Shown: positions 1 to 8,600, numbered from the stretch's first letter. The stretch: 9,767 bases of DNA from an uncultured Planctomycetaceae bacterium (GCA_937900985.1 CALCGM010000748.1:1-9767); one strand, 5' to 3'. Translations and numbers: made by a program. Notes: generated by a model from the letters alone, not told the origin.

Positions 1-32
1 ACCTGCTCACGCTGCACGCCGCAGGCCACAAC

Positions 33-64
33 GGGTGCTGCTGGATCTCACCAGCAGCCCACCC
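33..64. terminator. Strong inverted repeat, possible bidirectional terminator or RNA hairpin
   Basis: An 8-bp perfect inverted repeat (GCTGCTGG at 37-44, CCAGCAGC at 51-58) encloses a 6-nt loop. The stem can be extended by GGGT (33-36) pairing with ACCC (61-64) across a 2-nt bulge. It lies about 150 nt downstream of the aldo/keto reductase stop codon and no supported gene covers it. There is no T-tract on either side, so it is not a canonical intrinsic terminator. The rest of 1-212 shows no gene I can support. A plus-strand frame open from the left edge to a TGA at 86-88 could be the tail of a neighbouring gene but has no recognisable signature. Confidence 0.3.
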
Positions 65-212
65 TCCTGGCAGATCCTCGCCCCCTGAAGCCTGCGGAGT
101 GGGCTGCCCGCCGCGATCACTCGGCAGGCTCCGGCACTTGGAATCGGGAGCAGCAGCAGAAGATGAACGTTCTGAGATTCCGCGTGCCGATGTGTGACAG
201 CGTCCAAAAGGT

Positions 213-1166
213 CTACGACGTCAGCGCGTGGGCGATCCGGTCGCGGTCTGCTGCGGTCAGCCGGAGGCCAGCCGCCACAGCGATGTCGGCATACTGCCCT
301 GGCTTCCGTGCACCCACGATGGCGGCGGTCACGGCTGGATGTGCAAGCACCCAGGCAATCGCCACAGCCGCCGGCGTGGCCCCGTGGCCGGCCCCCACTT
401 CGCGAAGCACCTCCGCCACGGCCACGCCATGCGCAAACGCCGGATCCTGAAAGAGGGGATTCTTGTGCTTTCGCCAGTCGTCTTCGGGAAGTGCCTCCCG
501 CCGCTCCTTGGTCCACGTGCCGGTGAGCAGGCCAGACGCCATCGGCGAATAGGCGATCACGCCAATGCCATGCTCGCGGGCGTAGGGCAGAATCTCAGCC
601 TCCACCTCGCGTCTGAGCATGGAATACGGGGGCTGCAGTGACGTGATCGGTGCGATCGCGGCGGCCCGCTTCATCTGCGACACGCTGAAGTTGGAAACGC
701 CGATCCAGCGAACCTTTCCCTCCTGCTGCAGCCGGGCAAGCTCCGTCCAGCCCTCCTCAACATCCTCGTCTGGCTCTGGCCAGTGCACCTGGTAGAGGTC
801 GATCGTGTCGACGCCGAGCCGCCGCAGGCTCGCCTCACACTCCTCCCGAATGCTCGCGGCCTTGAGCCGCTTGCCGATGGCTCGCGTCTCATCCCACACC
901 CGCCCACACTTGGTAAAGATCAAGGGCCGGCTCGCGCGGCCAGCGAGCGCCTTGCCGACCACCTCTTCAGAATGGCCCAGGCCATACACAGGCGCGGTGT
1001 CGATCCAGTTGACGCCGAGGTCGAGGGCCTCGTGGATCGCCGCCACGCTCTCGGTGTCGTCTTGCGGCCCCCAGGCAAACGACCAGTCGCCTCCGCCGAT
1101 GGCCCAGGCCCCAAAGCCGACGGGAGTGATCTGAAGGTCTGAGTTGCCAAGCTGGCTGGTCTGCAT
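213..1166 (-). CDS. Aldo/keto reductase
   Basis: A 317-residue cytoplasmic NAD(P)H-dependent oxidoreductase that would interconvert an aldehyde or ketone and an alcohol; the substrate cannot be read from sequence. It is a complete (beta/alpha)8-barrel of normal family length. The opening LGNSDLQITPVGFGAWAIGG is the usual first strand. The catalytic tetrad is visible as Asp56 (IDTA), Tyr61 (VYGLGHSEE), Lys86 (FTKCG) and His128 (YQVHWPEP). IGVSNFS (155-161), IAYSPMASGLLTG (204-216) and a C-terminal VGARKPGQ cofactor-binding segment (284-291) also match. The same frame stays open to 1667, but family similarity begins at the Met codon at 1166, and a GGGAG sits 6 nt upstream of it. The extra upstream frame would run antisense through the neighbouring DUF962 gene. 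The gene is divergent from that neighbour and may share its regulatory region. It has no signal peptide, unlike the right-hand operon, so a functional link to the operon is uncertain. Confidence 0.93.
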   Translation of the reverse strand: MQTSQLGNSDLQITPVGFGAWAIGGGDWSFAWGPQDDTESVAAIHEALDLGVNWIDTAPVYGLGHSEEVVGKALAGRASRPLIFTKCGRVWDETRAIGKRLKAASIREECEASLRRLGVDTIDLYQVHWPEPDEDVEEGWTELARLQQEGKVRWIGVSNFSVSQMKRAAAIAPITSLQPPYSMLRREVEAEILPYAREHGIGVIAYSPMASGLLTGTWTKERREALPEDDWRKHKNPLFQDPAFAHGVAVAEVLREVGAGHGATPAAVAIAWVLAHPAVTAAIVGARKPGQYADIAVAAGLRLTAADRDRIAHALTS

Positions 1167-1304
1167 GGGCGGCTCCCACCGAAAAGAATGCGTCGTTGAA
1201 AAAGCAGCGTTGATTCGCCACCGGCGATGTGGGCCAACAGAATAGCAGGAGCCGCCCCCTGTTCGCTGGCAACGCAGCGGGCCTCCATTCCGCAGGACAC
1301 GACC
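1167..1304. promoter_or_regulatory. Divergent intergenic region
   Basis: These 138 bp separate the start codons of the minus-strand aldo/keto reductase and the plus-strand Mpo1-like gene, so promoters for both are expected here. The part around 1180-1215 is more A+T-rich than its surroundings and holds TTGAAA- and TTGATT-like hexamers. I see no convincing paired -35/-10 set in either direction. A short CGCC-ACC-GGCG inverted repeat lies at 1216-1226. The assignment rests on gene arrangement, not on a recognised motif. Confidence 0.35.
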
Positions 1305-1778
1305 ATGACCACAAAAACCGCAGCCGACTGGTATGCCGAGTATGGGGCCTACCACCAAAACCCAACCAACAAGCTGATCCACTGGCTCTGCATCCCAGCG
1401 ATCATGACCGCCCTGGTGGGGCTGCTCTGGTCGCTGCCGGTGCCCTGGGGAGCCGCCGTTCCGTGGCTCAACTGGGCGATGGTGGTGGCGGGCCTGAGCC
1501 TGCTGTTCTATGTCCGGCTGTCTGTGCCCCTGGCGATCGGCATGGCCGCCTGGCTCGCCGTCACGATGGCGGTGGTCCGCTGGGTTGACCAGGCAACACC
1601 TCAGCCGGTCTGGATCCCTGCGGCGGTGCTGTTTGTCGTCGCCTGGATCGGACAGTTTTATGGACACGCAATCGAGGGAAAGAAGCCGGCCTTCTTCAAG
1701 GACCTGCAGTTTCTCCTGATCGGCCCCGCCTGGCTGCTCGACGCTGCAGCTCAGGCGTTTCGCACGCCCAGCCGGTAG
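1305..1778 (+). CDS. Mpo1-like (DUF962) integral membrane protein
   Basis: A 157-residue membrane protein of the DUF962/YGL010w/Mpo1 family. The characterised yeast member, Mpo1, is an Fe(II)-dependent dioxygenase that alpha-oxidises 2-hydroxy fatty acids during phytosphingosine breakdown. Bacterial members are mostly uncharacterised, so that activity is only a possibility here. The family signatures are clear: a short N-terminal segment YHQNPTNKLIHWLCIPA (16-32) with His17 and His26, and a second histidine motif GQFYGHAIEGKKPAFF (116-131) with His121 and Glu124. About four hydrophobic segments (roughly 24-44, 54-70, 75-93 and 102-119) would span the membrane. The start at 1305 is chosen over an in-frame ATG at 1227 because similarity begins there and AGGA (1294-1297) is spaced 7 nt upstream. 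The gene is tail-to-tail with the acylase, with 3 nt between their stop codons. Confidence 0.88.
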   Translation: MTTKTAADWYAEYGAYHQNPTNKLIHWLCIPAIMTALVGLLWSLPVPWGAAVPWLNWAMVVAGLSLLFYVRLSVPLAIGMAAWLAVTMAVVRWVDQATPQPVWIPAAVLFVVAWIGQFYGHAIEGKKPAFFKDLQFLLIGPAWLLDAAAQAFRTPSR

Positions 1779-1785
1779 CGGCTAC
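1775..1785. repeat. Palindrome containing the stop codons of two convergent genes
   Basis: GTAGC-G-GCTAC is a perfect 5-bp inverted repeat around a single central base. Its left arm contains the TAG that ends the plus-strand DUF962 gene (1776-1778). Its right arm, read on the minus strand, contains the TAG that ends the acylase gene (1784-1782). The stem is too short and lacks the U-tract needed for an ordinary intrinsic terminator, so transcripts from both sides probably overlap unless another mechanism stops them. Confidence 0.5.
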
Positions 1786-3992
1786 TCCCCCGGGCGATAC
1801 TCCCGTTCCAGGTTGGCACGGATCTCCGCCTCATCCATCCAGACCGGCTTGAGCTCCATCCGGGCAAACAGCGGCGACTGGTCGGCATAGTGCGGCGACT
1901 CCGGTACGGTCGCGGCGGCGCCATACTGGTGGATGCTCTCGGAGCGGAGCGTGCCATCGCTTTCCCAGCGGGGAATCAGGATGTAGCAGTCGCCCCCCTT
2001 CCCCGGCAGGTCACCATCTTCAAAGCCGAACAGCGTGCCATCACGGATGAACATGCAGTAGATCGCCCGCAGGGCATCGGGGCCACCGCTGAGCCCCAGA
2101 TCGAGGTCGCCGCGTTCCAGCCGGCAGACCTCATCCCAGCGAGGGTCGAGCCGGCCGTGGTGCTCTTCGAGCACCGGCCCCCAGGTCCGGATGTTGTCGA
2201 GCATCGCCTCCACGCTTCCGGATGAGGCTCCGCCGTCGGGATTGGGGCGGGTTGCCAAGAGCGCGAGCGCCGCTGAGCGGTTGTCGCCGAGCGTTCCGTA
2301 GTCCCAGCGGCCAATCACCTCGATCGCCCGCTGCACAATCGGCTCATCGGGAAGATCCGCGGCCAGCAGCTCCTGCACCTTGCGGGCCACTTCCGAGTCG
2401 TCGGCATAGGCGTGGTCGTTCTTGTAGGCGAGAAACTCTTCCTCGGTGATCTCCTCATCGCTCCCGAAGAGTTGACGGGCCCGCAAGGCCCGGTTCGTCA
2501 TATGGGTTTCGATGCCGAAGGTGGGCGGGAAATCTTCTGGGCTGGGGTTTTCATCGGGCCCCGTGCACTCAAACGGCGTGTTGTTGCAGTTGTAGAGAAA
2601 GCCACACTCCGGATTGACCACCTTCGGCAGCGTGTCGAAGGGCTCGTAGTCGGTCCAGAGGGTTTCCGAGGTATCGCCGGGCAGCAGTTTCTTCCAGTCG
2701 TAGCCTGGGTGCCGCTTCGGCATGCGAGCGTTGTAGAAGTAGCCGATCGTGCCCGTCGCATCGGCGTAGGCGATGTTGAAGCTGGCGAAGCCCTGCATTC
2801 TCACCGCGTCGAGCCACTCGTCGTAGCTTGTAGCCTTGCCCATGCGATACCACTGCTCAACCTGCCTGATGTCGCCGAGCCCGGCATACCGCACCGCATA
2901 GACGCCATGATCGGTGCGGATAGCCGGCCCATACGCGCACCAGAGCGTCTCCCTGTTGAAGGTCCATGAAATCGGCCCCCAGAGTTTGACGTTGATCTTG
3001 GCAGTGCCGACCTCGAAGTCCCGCCACTGGCCGTCCAGGCGATACTGGTTTGCATTGTCGGGATTGATGTCGAGCACATAGATGTCAACCAGGTCGGGCT
3101 TGTTGACCGTGTGTGCCCAGCCGAGATGCCGGTTGTGGCCGTGAAGAATCACGGGAGCCCCGGGAAAGGTGCCGCCCACCACATCCCAGCCCTCGTCGCT
3201 GACGAGGTGTGCTTCATACCAGGCCACCACGCCATCCCAGGGCTGGTGCGAGTTGATGTTGAGCATCGTGCTGCCATCGGCCGATCGCTTGGGGCTCACC
3301 GCAAAGGTGTTGGAGCCCACAGGCATGTCGGCCGTCAGCCACCGCCGCGTGGCAGCCAGCCCCTCCACCGCGTCACCGACCATCGTCGTCTGGCCGGTGG
3401 AGTCGCCGGCGGCCTCGTCGTTTCGCTGTGACACCTCACCGGGCCGCGAGGAGCCCATCAGCGACTTCACGGCATTGTCGACGCCGAAGAAAAAAGGCGA
3501 CTTGAAGTAGAAGCCGGCCACGATGTCGTGGGCGGTGTAGGGCAGCACGCCAGCGGCCACCTTGTCGGGATGCAGTGCTGCCCAGTGGTTGACGCCGTCG
3601 GCGTAGCCCTGACAGACCGCCCGTACCTCGGGGCTGAGCTGCGTTTCAAACTCCTTCTCGACCGTCTCCCGCACCCGCAGCAGCTGCACGATGTAGTCGA
3701 TCGGCGCGGCCTCCTGCCCAACCTTCGCCGCCGAGGTTCCCCGCGACTGCAGGAGCGCTTCTTCGATCGTTGCATAGTCGTCTTCGGCATGGGCGAAGCC
3801 CAGCCCGTAGGCGGTTGCCGCATCGGTCTTCCCAAACACATGCGGCACGCCCCAGCGATCCCGCAGAATCCGCACGTCGTAGGTGCCCGGCTTGGGAACA
3901 AACGCGGAGCCGTCGACCGCCGGTCGGGCAAAGGCCACAAGCCCAGCGACCACCGCACCAGCAGCCACCGCCAGCCATGCTCGTCGTTTCAT
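1782..3992 (-). CDS. Secreted penicillin-acylase-family Ntn hydrolase
   Basis: A 736-residue N-terminal-nucleophile amidohydrolase precursor. The family hydrolyses N-acyl amide bonds (penicillins, acyl-homoserine lactones, acylated lipopeptides and similar) in the periplasm. An n-region MKRR followed by a hydrophobic stretch to about residue 23 is a signal peptide, possibly Tat-like because of the RR pair. The alpha-chain region contains DRWGVPHVFGKTDAATAYGLGFAHAEDD (split: DRWGVPH at 45-51, GLGFAHAEDD at 63-72). Self-cleavage is predicted between Gly226 and Ser227 in VGSNTFAV, making Ser227 beta-1. His249 is then beta-23, the same position as the catalytic-site histidine of PvdQ and cephalosporin acylases. 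Asn500 in the MTNRALR motif suits the oxyanion-hole Asn. Residues about 180-222 are polar and low in complexity, like an excised linker. The start is set by the signal peptide and purine-rich GAGG/AGGGG upstream. It is last in a putative operon, 60 nt after the sulfatase. Substrate unknown. Confidence 0.9.
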   Translation of the reverse strand: MKRRAWLAVAAGAVVAGLVAFARPAVDGSAFVPKPGTYDVRILRDRWGVPHVFGKTDAATAYGLGFAHAEDDYATIEEALLQSRGTSAAKVGQEAAPIDYIVQLLRVRETVEKEFETQLSPEVRAVCQGYADGVNHWAALHPDKVAAGVLPYTAHDIVAGFYFKSPFFFGVDNAVKSLMGSSRPGEVSQRNDEAAGDSTGQTTMVGDAVEGLAATRRWLTADMPVGSNTFAVSPKRSADGSTMLNINSHQPWDGVVAWYEAHLVSDEGWDVVGGTFPGAPVILHGHNRHLGWAHTVNKPDLVDIYVLDINPDNANQYRLDGQWRDFEVGTAKINVKLWGPISWTFNRETLWCAYGPAIRTDHGVYAVRYAGLGDIRQVEQWYRMGKATSYDEWLDAVRMQGFASFNIAYADATGTIGYFYNARMPKRHPGYDWKKLLPGDTSETLWTDYEPFDTLPKVVNPECGFLYNCNNTPFECTGPDENPSPEDFPPTFGIETHMTNRALRARQLFGSDEEITEEEFLAYKNDHAYADDSEVARKVQELLAADLPDEPIVQRAIEVIGRWDYGTLGDNRSAALALLATRPNPDGGASSGSVEAMLDNIRTWGPVLEEHHGRLDPRWDEVCRLERGDLDLGLSGGPDALRAIYCMFIRDGTLFGFEDGDLPGKGGDCYILIPRWESDGTLRSESIHQYGAAATVPESPHYADQSPLFARMELKPVWMDEAEIRANLEREYRPGE

Positions 3993-4052
3993 TCGCCCCT
4001 CGCCTCGTGTGGATCGGATGGAAAAAATGCCTACCAGCGGATCGCAGCGGGG

Positions 4053-5606
4053 TCAGGCAGCCCCGGCTCGCTCCGGCACGCTCCGCCCCGTTCGAATCGA
4101 ACGCTGGAGGAGATCTTCGAGCTCCCTCGCCTTGTCGCCCTGTTCACGATACAGATTTCGCTGCTCCCCCGGATCGGATTCGAGATCGTAGAGCTGCCCC
4201 GCAGCGTCGGCAGCAGCATCGTCGACCGCATAGGGCTGGAGCACGGGGCTCTTTTGATAGTTGTTGCCGCCCGACCCGACGTGGGCGAGGAGTTTCCAGC
4301 GGCCCTGCCGGATCGCCAGGAAGCGATCGCCGCCGAAGCCTTGGTGGAGCAGGTAGTCGTGCACAGGCTCCTGCTGCGTGCCCTGCCACACCCTCAGCAG
4401 GCTCACGCTGTCTTCGGCCGCATCATTCGGCAGCGCGACGCCGACAACATCGGCGAAGGTCGCCATCAGGTCGGTCAGGCAGACCGGCTCGCTGCTGCTG
4501 GAGCCTGGCGGCACATGCCCGGGCCAGCGGACGATCATCGGCACCCGGTGGCCGCCTTCCCAGTTGTCGCGTTTCATGCCTCGCCACGGACGCGCTGGAT
4601 CGTGTCCATGGTCCTCGCGCATGTGCACAACGCTTGTCACCTCCGGACCGTTGTCGCTGGTCACCACCACGATGGTGTTTTCTGCCAGCCCGGTTTCCTC
4701 GAGCGTGTGCAGCAGTTGCCCCACAATCCAGTCGAACTCGACGATGAAGTCGCCGTGCGGCCCACTCCCGCTTGAGCCCTGAAACTGGCTCGCTGGAAAT
4801 GAGGGCAGGTGCACAGCCTGAGTCGCATGAAACAGGAAGAATGGCTGGTGGGGATCCGTCGAGGCGTGCTCTCGCAGAAATGCCTGGCTCTTCTGCAGAA
4901 AGGTGAGGTCGACCTCCTCGAGATCAAAGTCATCCGCCACCATTCCCGGACGGTTGTCGTGGGCATAGGGGTGCTTCGGAAGCGGCCCACGATCGAGCTG
5001 TTTCGTGGGCGGCGTGCGAATGCGGTCGCCGTCGAGAAACGCATACAGCCAGTCGGTGGTGGGGCAGCAGGCGGTGCCGAAAAATGAATCGAAGCCCACA
5101 TCGAGGGGCCCGCCGTCCACCCGTCGGCTGAAGTCGATCCGCCGCACCGCCTCAAGGCCGTCTTCGTTGATCGGCTGGCCATCGGAATCAAAAAATGTCA
5201 TGCCGATATGCCACTTTCCCACGCATGCCGTGCGGTAGCCCTGCTCCCGCAGCATCTCCGGGAGCGTGAGGCGATCCGCCGCGATCAACGAAGGCCCTCC
5301 CGCCCCGGTAAACACCCGGCCTCCGCGCGGAATGCGAAATGCCATCTGGCCGGTCATCAGGCTGTAGCGGGTGGGCGTGCAGACCGTTGCAGGGCTGTGG
5401 GCGTCGGTCAGCCGCATCCCTTGGCCCGCCAGGGCATCCACGTTGGGCGTTGGGATCGTTGACGTGGCGTTGAAGCAGCCGAGGTCGCCGTAGCCGAGGT
5501 CGTCGGCCAGGATCACGAGCACGTTTGGCTGCTCGGCCGCACCGGCTCCAGCTGCCCAGCACACCATCATCGCAGCCGCGGTGAGCAGCCGTTGTCGAGC
5601 ACGCAT
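4053..5606 (-). CDS. Secreted arylsulfatase-type sulfatase (formylglycine-dependent, S1 family)
   Basis: A 517-residue exported type I sulfatase that would hydrolyse sulfate esters, plausibly on a sulfated glycan or lipid. A signal peptide spans about residues 1-23 (hydrophobic core, then AGAGAA before EQPNVLVI). The activation motif CTPTRYSLMTGQ begins at Cys76, the residue converted to formylglycine by a separate generating enzyme that is not encoded in this window. Metal ligands are visible as Asp35-Asp36 (LADDLGYGD) and Asp318-Asn319 (TSDNGPE). Lys131 and His133 (VGKWHIG), His260 (FLFHATQAVH) and Lys345 (RGMKRDNWEGGHRVP) complete the expected active site. The C-terminal subdomain has the family's RQGRWKLL and QLYDLESDPGEQRNLY segments. 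The same frame is open to 5759, but that part overlaps the preceding gene and the signal peptide fixes the start at 5606. It begins 8 nt after the preceding stop, so translation is probably coupled. I cannot assign an S1 subfamily or substrate by eye. Confidence 0.95.
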   Translation of the reverse strand: MRARQRLLTAAAMMVCWAAGAGAAEQPNVLVILADDLGYGDLGCFNATSTIPTPNVDALAGQGMRLTDAHSPATVCTPTRYSLMTGQMAFRIPRGGRVFTGAGGPSLIAADRLTLPEMLREQGYRTACVGKWHIGMTFFDSDGQPINEDGLEAVRRIDFSRRVDGGPLDVGFDSFFGTACCPTTDWLYAFLDGDRIRTPPTKQLDRGPLPKHPYAHDNRPGMVADDFDLEEVDLTFLQKSQAFLREHASTDPHQPFFLFHATQAVHLPSFPASQFQGSSGSGPHGDFIVEFDWIVGQLLHTLEETGLAENTIVVVTSDNGPEVTSVVHMREDHGHDPARPWRGMKRDNWEGGHRVPMIVRWPGHVPPGSSSSEPVCLTDLMATFADVVGVALPNDAAEDSVSLLRVWQGTQQEPVHDYLLHQGFGGDRFLAIRQGRWKLLAHVGSGGNNYQKSPVLQPYAVDDAAADAAGQLYDLESDPGEQRNLYREQGDKARELEDLLQRSIRTGRSVPERAGAA

Positions 5607-5612
5607 GGCGAG

Positions 5613-5623
5613 CCTTACTCCTT
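5613..5623 (-). promoter_or_regulatory. Ribosome binding site of the sulfatase, overlapping the upstream stop
   Basis: Read on the minus strand, AAGGAG (5623-5618) runs directly into the TAA stop of the large upstream gene (5617-5615). A second AAGG (5616-5613) shares the last two bases of that stop. Their distances to the sulfatase ATG at 5606 are 11 and 6 nt. Ribosomes finishing the upstream gene would therefore sit on the initiation region of the sulfatase, which supports translational coupling and the choice of start. Confidence 0.65.
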
Positions 5624-8600
5624 TTCCGGCGGCAGGAGCCGGATTGCACGAATGTCGATCAGGGCCGACCGCGGCGCTTCCACGGCCGTGACCGTGATCT
5701 GCTGCCTGCCACCAAAAACATCGAGTGTGCCAGCCCGCCAGGTCTGGTAGGTGTCCCACGATCCTGTGCCGGGCACCCGCGCCGTCAGCATCCGGGTGCC
5801 GGTGGAGAAGCGGATCACGCCCCCAGCGGTTGAGTCGTCGCAGGCGAAGTCCACCTCCACGATCCAGTCGCCGCTGCGAGGCATGTCAACGGTCCAGCTG
5901 GCATAGTCGGCGGTGCTGCTCCACCAGCCGAGGTTGCCGTAGTGCGGCTCAAAGATCAGGCTCGGCCCATAGATCTCAGCCGCTGAGGCCGGCAACACGA
6001 CCGACCCGTCTGCGGCCGCCCGCACCACCACCGGCTCGTTGCCCGGAAACCGCTTCCAGGCAGCCCCTGCCGACTGCACAAACGCGATCACATCCGCCAA
6101 AGCCTGGGGGCTGAGATCCAGCTCGAGCCCCTCAGGCATCAGCGACCGCTGCGAACAGACAAGGCTCTCAATCTCCGCACGCGGCACGGCAACGTCCGTT
6201 CCCTCTGTCGTCACCAGCGTGATGCCGGCGCCTGTTTCCTCCGCGAGCAGCCCCGCCTGAATCCTGCCGGAGGTCGTCAGCAGGGTGTAGGAGAGATACT
6301 TTGCCTCGACAGCCCGATTGGGGTCGAGAATCGCGGCCAGAAGCGACGCCGCTGAGCGGTCGGTCAGCGCTGCCAGGTCGGGGCCCACGCCGCGGCCCAG
6401 ATCGCCCAGCCGATGGCAGGCGCTGCACCGCTTCTCAAAAACCGCCCTGCCAGCAGCAGCCTCCCCTGCCAGCCCCGCGATCTCCGCCTGCCACCGCTGC
6501 ACCAGCTCGTGGCGGCCGCTGGTGGCCGCCGGCTCAAGCACCGCAGCGGCTCGCGCGGCAATCTCGTCACGGGGATAGGCGACGAGGCGGTTGCGGTGGC
6601 TGGCATCGAGATCGGCAGGCGTGAGCCGGCCGTCGGCAAGCCGATCCACCAGCTGCGACGCCCCCTTCGGCCTCGCTAGCAGCCCGTCAAAGAAGTGACG
6701 CCGCACCGCCGGCCCAAGGCTCGGCAGCCGCTGAAACACCTGATCGAGCACCGACGCATTGCCCCGGGTCGCCACCACCCCGAGATAGGCCTGCTGCACG
6801 GCAGGCTCCACCTGAGCCGCAAGGAGCTGGTCGAGCAGTTCGTCTCCGGCAAACGACTCCCCCGCCGCATCGAGCAGCTCCATCGCCGCCACGCGGCGGG
6901 CTGCCTCGGCATCAACGCTGCGGAGAATCTGCCAGGCCGCCGCCACGGCCGCCTGGGCCGCGGCAGCCACCGGCTCCGCCCCCGCTCCTCCCCGCACGAC
7001 AGCAGCGGCGAGAGCGAGCCGCTCGGCTGTCGCCTCGGCTGTCGTGTCTGCCAGAAGCTCCGCCCGCTGCGTTGTCAGGCCCTCCGCCCGGCCCATCGCG
7101 GCAGCCTGGGTGAGCAGCTGCCCCACCAGCGGCAGGGCGTCGTCGCCGGCTGAGGCGGTTGCCTCGCACACGGCCGCCACGACACCCTCCACGTTTGCTG
7201 GTGTCAGCGACGTCATCCCTGCAGCGCGAAGGTCCGCAGACGCCGTCGACGCCACGAGCGCCTCGGCAAGCTCCGCCGCCGCAACCGCTGCCGGCACCTC
7301 GCCCAGGCTCAGGAGCAGCTGCAGCCGAACCGCGGGCTCCCGGTCGTGGGCGAGGGCTGCCACCTGCGCCAGCACGGCCCGGTCTCCGCGGGCAAGCGCC
7401 GGCTCAGCAGACCGAATCGCCGCCCGCCGCAGCGTGGCATCCTCGCTCGCCACCGCCACCGCGATCGCCTGCTCGAGCTCGGCAAGCGGCGCACCGGCCG
7501 CCAGCGCCGCAAGCGTCGCGAGCGGCTGCACGCCTGTGCCGCTGCCGGCTCCCACGAGCCGGGCAACTTCTGCAAGAAGCTCGGGGCGGGCACACACCTC
7601 CTCGCGGCGATGCAGCAGAATCCGCTGGGCGAGATCCCGCCACCAGCCGTTGGGGCTCTGCAGCCGCGCGACGAGGTCGGTGAGCGGAATCGCGTCCCAC
7701 GGCTGTTGGAAAAAGGCACCCATCGCCGGCGGTGCCGCCTCGCAGCAGCCCTCGTCTGGCACCACGCGATAGATGCGGCCCCGATCGCTGCCGGCGGCGA
7801 GGTCCATCTTTCGCTGATACTCCGCAGGGATCCATTCCGGATGCTCGATCACGCTGCGGTACATGTCGGCCACCCACACCGCCCCGTCCGGCCCGGTTCG
7901 CAGCATGGTGGGCCGAAACCAGTTGTCGCTCGACGCGAGAAACTCGCGGTCGTGCTCGTCTGCCGCCCGCTCCCCGACAAACCCCAGCCCATCCTCGCTG
8001 CGACGGATCACCAGCCGCGACACCAGGTTGTGCACCGGCTCTGCAATGAAGGCGTTGCCAGCAAAGCCCTCCCCCAGCCGGCGGTCGCGGTAGATAATTG
8101 TGCCGCAGGCCGAGGTGAAGCGGTTGGCCATATGGAAATCGTTAAACCGGGCGAGCGTGGCGCTCACAGGAAACACCGGAGCCGCCCCGGGCACGGCCGC
8201 CACCTGCCGAATCGCCGACAGCCCACCCGCATGCGGGTTCCGCCGGAGATACCGCTCCTCCAGCGCATACTGCCAGATCGGATTGGAGTTGTTGTTGCCA
8301 AACCAGGTGCCAGCGTCGTTGCGGTTGCGGCCAAACTGCGAGCTGCCGGCCACCAGCTCAAGGCGTGCCGTTGACGGATCGTAGCGGAGGTCGCGGCCCC
8401 GCAGGCTCACGGCCGCAGAGGGCTCGCGGCGGGTGCCGCCGGGCACGAAGCCGGTCGCCCGCACCTCGCCGCTGGAGTCGCCATTGGCCAGGTAGAGCCA
8501 GCCATCGAGGCCCATCCGCAAGCCGTTGACTCGATGCTGCTGATTGCCCTCCGAAAAGCCACTGAGCACCGGCTCGCAGAGATCAGCAACGCCATCGCCA

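Noticed and set aside
2..88. Possible C-terminal end of a plus-strand gene entering from the left edge
   Set aside because: The frame is open for 28 codons to a TGA, but it is too short and has no recognisable motif, so a gene cannot be supported.
1227..1304. Earlier ATG at 1227 for the DUF962 gene
   Set aside because: The added 26 residues do not resemble the family, and a good AGGA site is correctly spaced before 1305.
1167..1667. N-terminal extension of the aldo/keto reductase frame by 167 residues
   Set aside because: It has no family similarity, is arginine/histidine/proline-rich as expected for a high-G+C shadow frame, and lies antisense to the DUF962 gene. The family start motif and a ribosome binding site fit the Met at 1166.
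4035..4050. Direct repeat CAGCGG-ATCG-CAGCGG
   Set aside because: It is two short copies only, in the sulfatase-acylase gap. It matches no known operator and is likely chance in G+C-rich DNA.
4022..4059. Possible intrinsic terminator between sulfatase and acylase (TGCCT...AGGCA followed on the minus strand by a T-run)
   Set aside because: The stem is only 5 bp with a loop of about 22 nt, and it begins inside the sulfatase's final codons. It is too weak to split the operon with confidence.
3528..4775. Plus-strand open frame of 415 codons across the acylase-sulfatase junction
   Set aside because: It runs antisense to two clearly recognisable genes, shows no domain signature, and such long antisense frames are common in high-G+C coding DNA.
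5607..5759. Upstream extension of the sulfatase to a Met at 5759
   Set aside because: It would overlap the end of the preceding gene and hide the signal peptide. The Met at 5606 directly precedes a well-formed signal sequence.
7044..8374. Two long plus-strand open frames (7044-7772 and 7346-8374)
   Set aside because: Both are antisense to the HEAT/propeller region of the fusion gene and have biased compositions (Ser/Ala- or Arg/His-rich) without family features.
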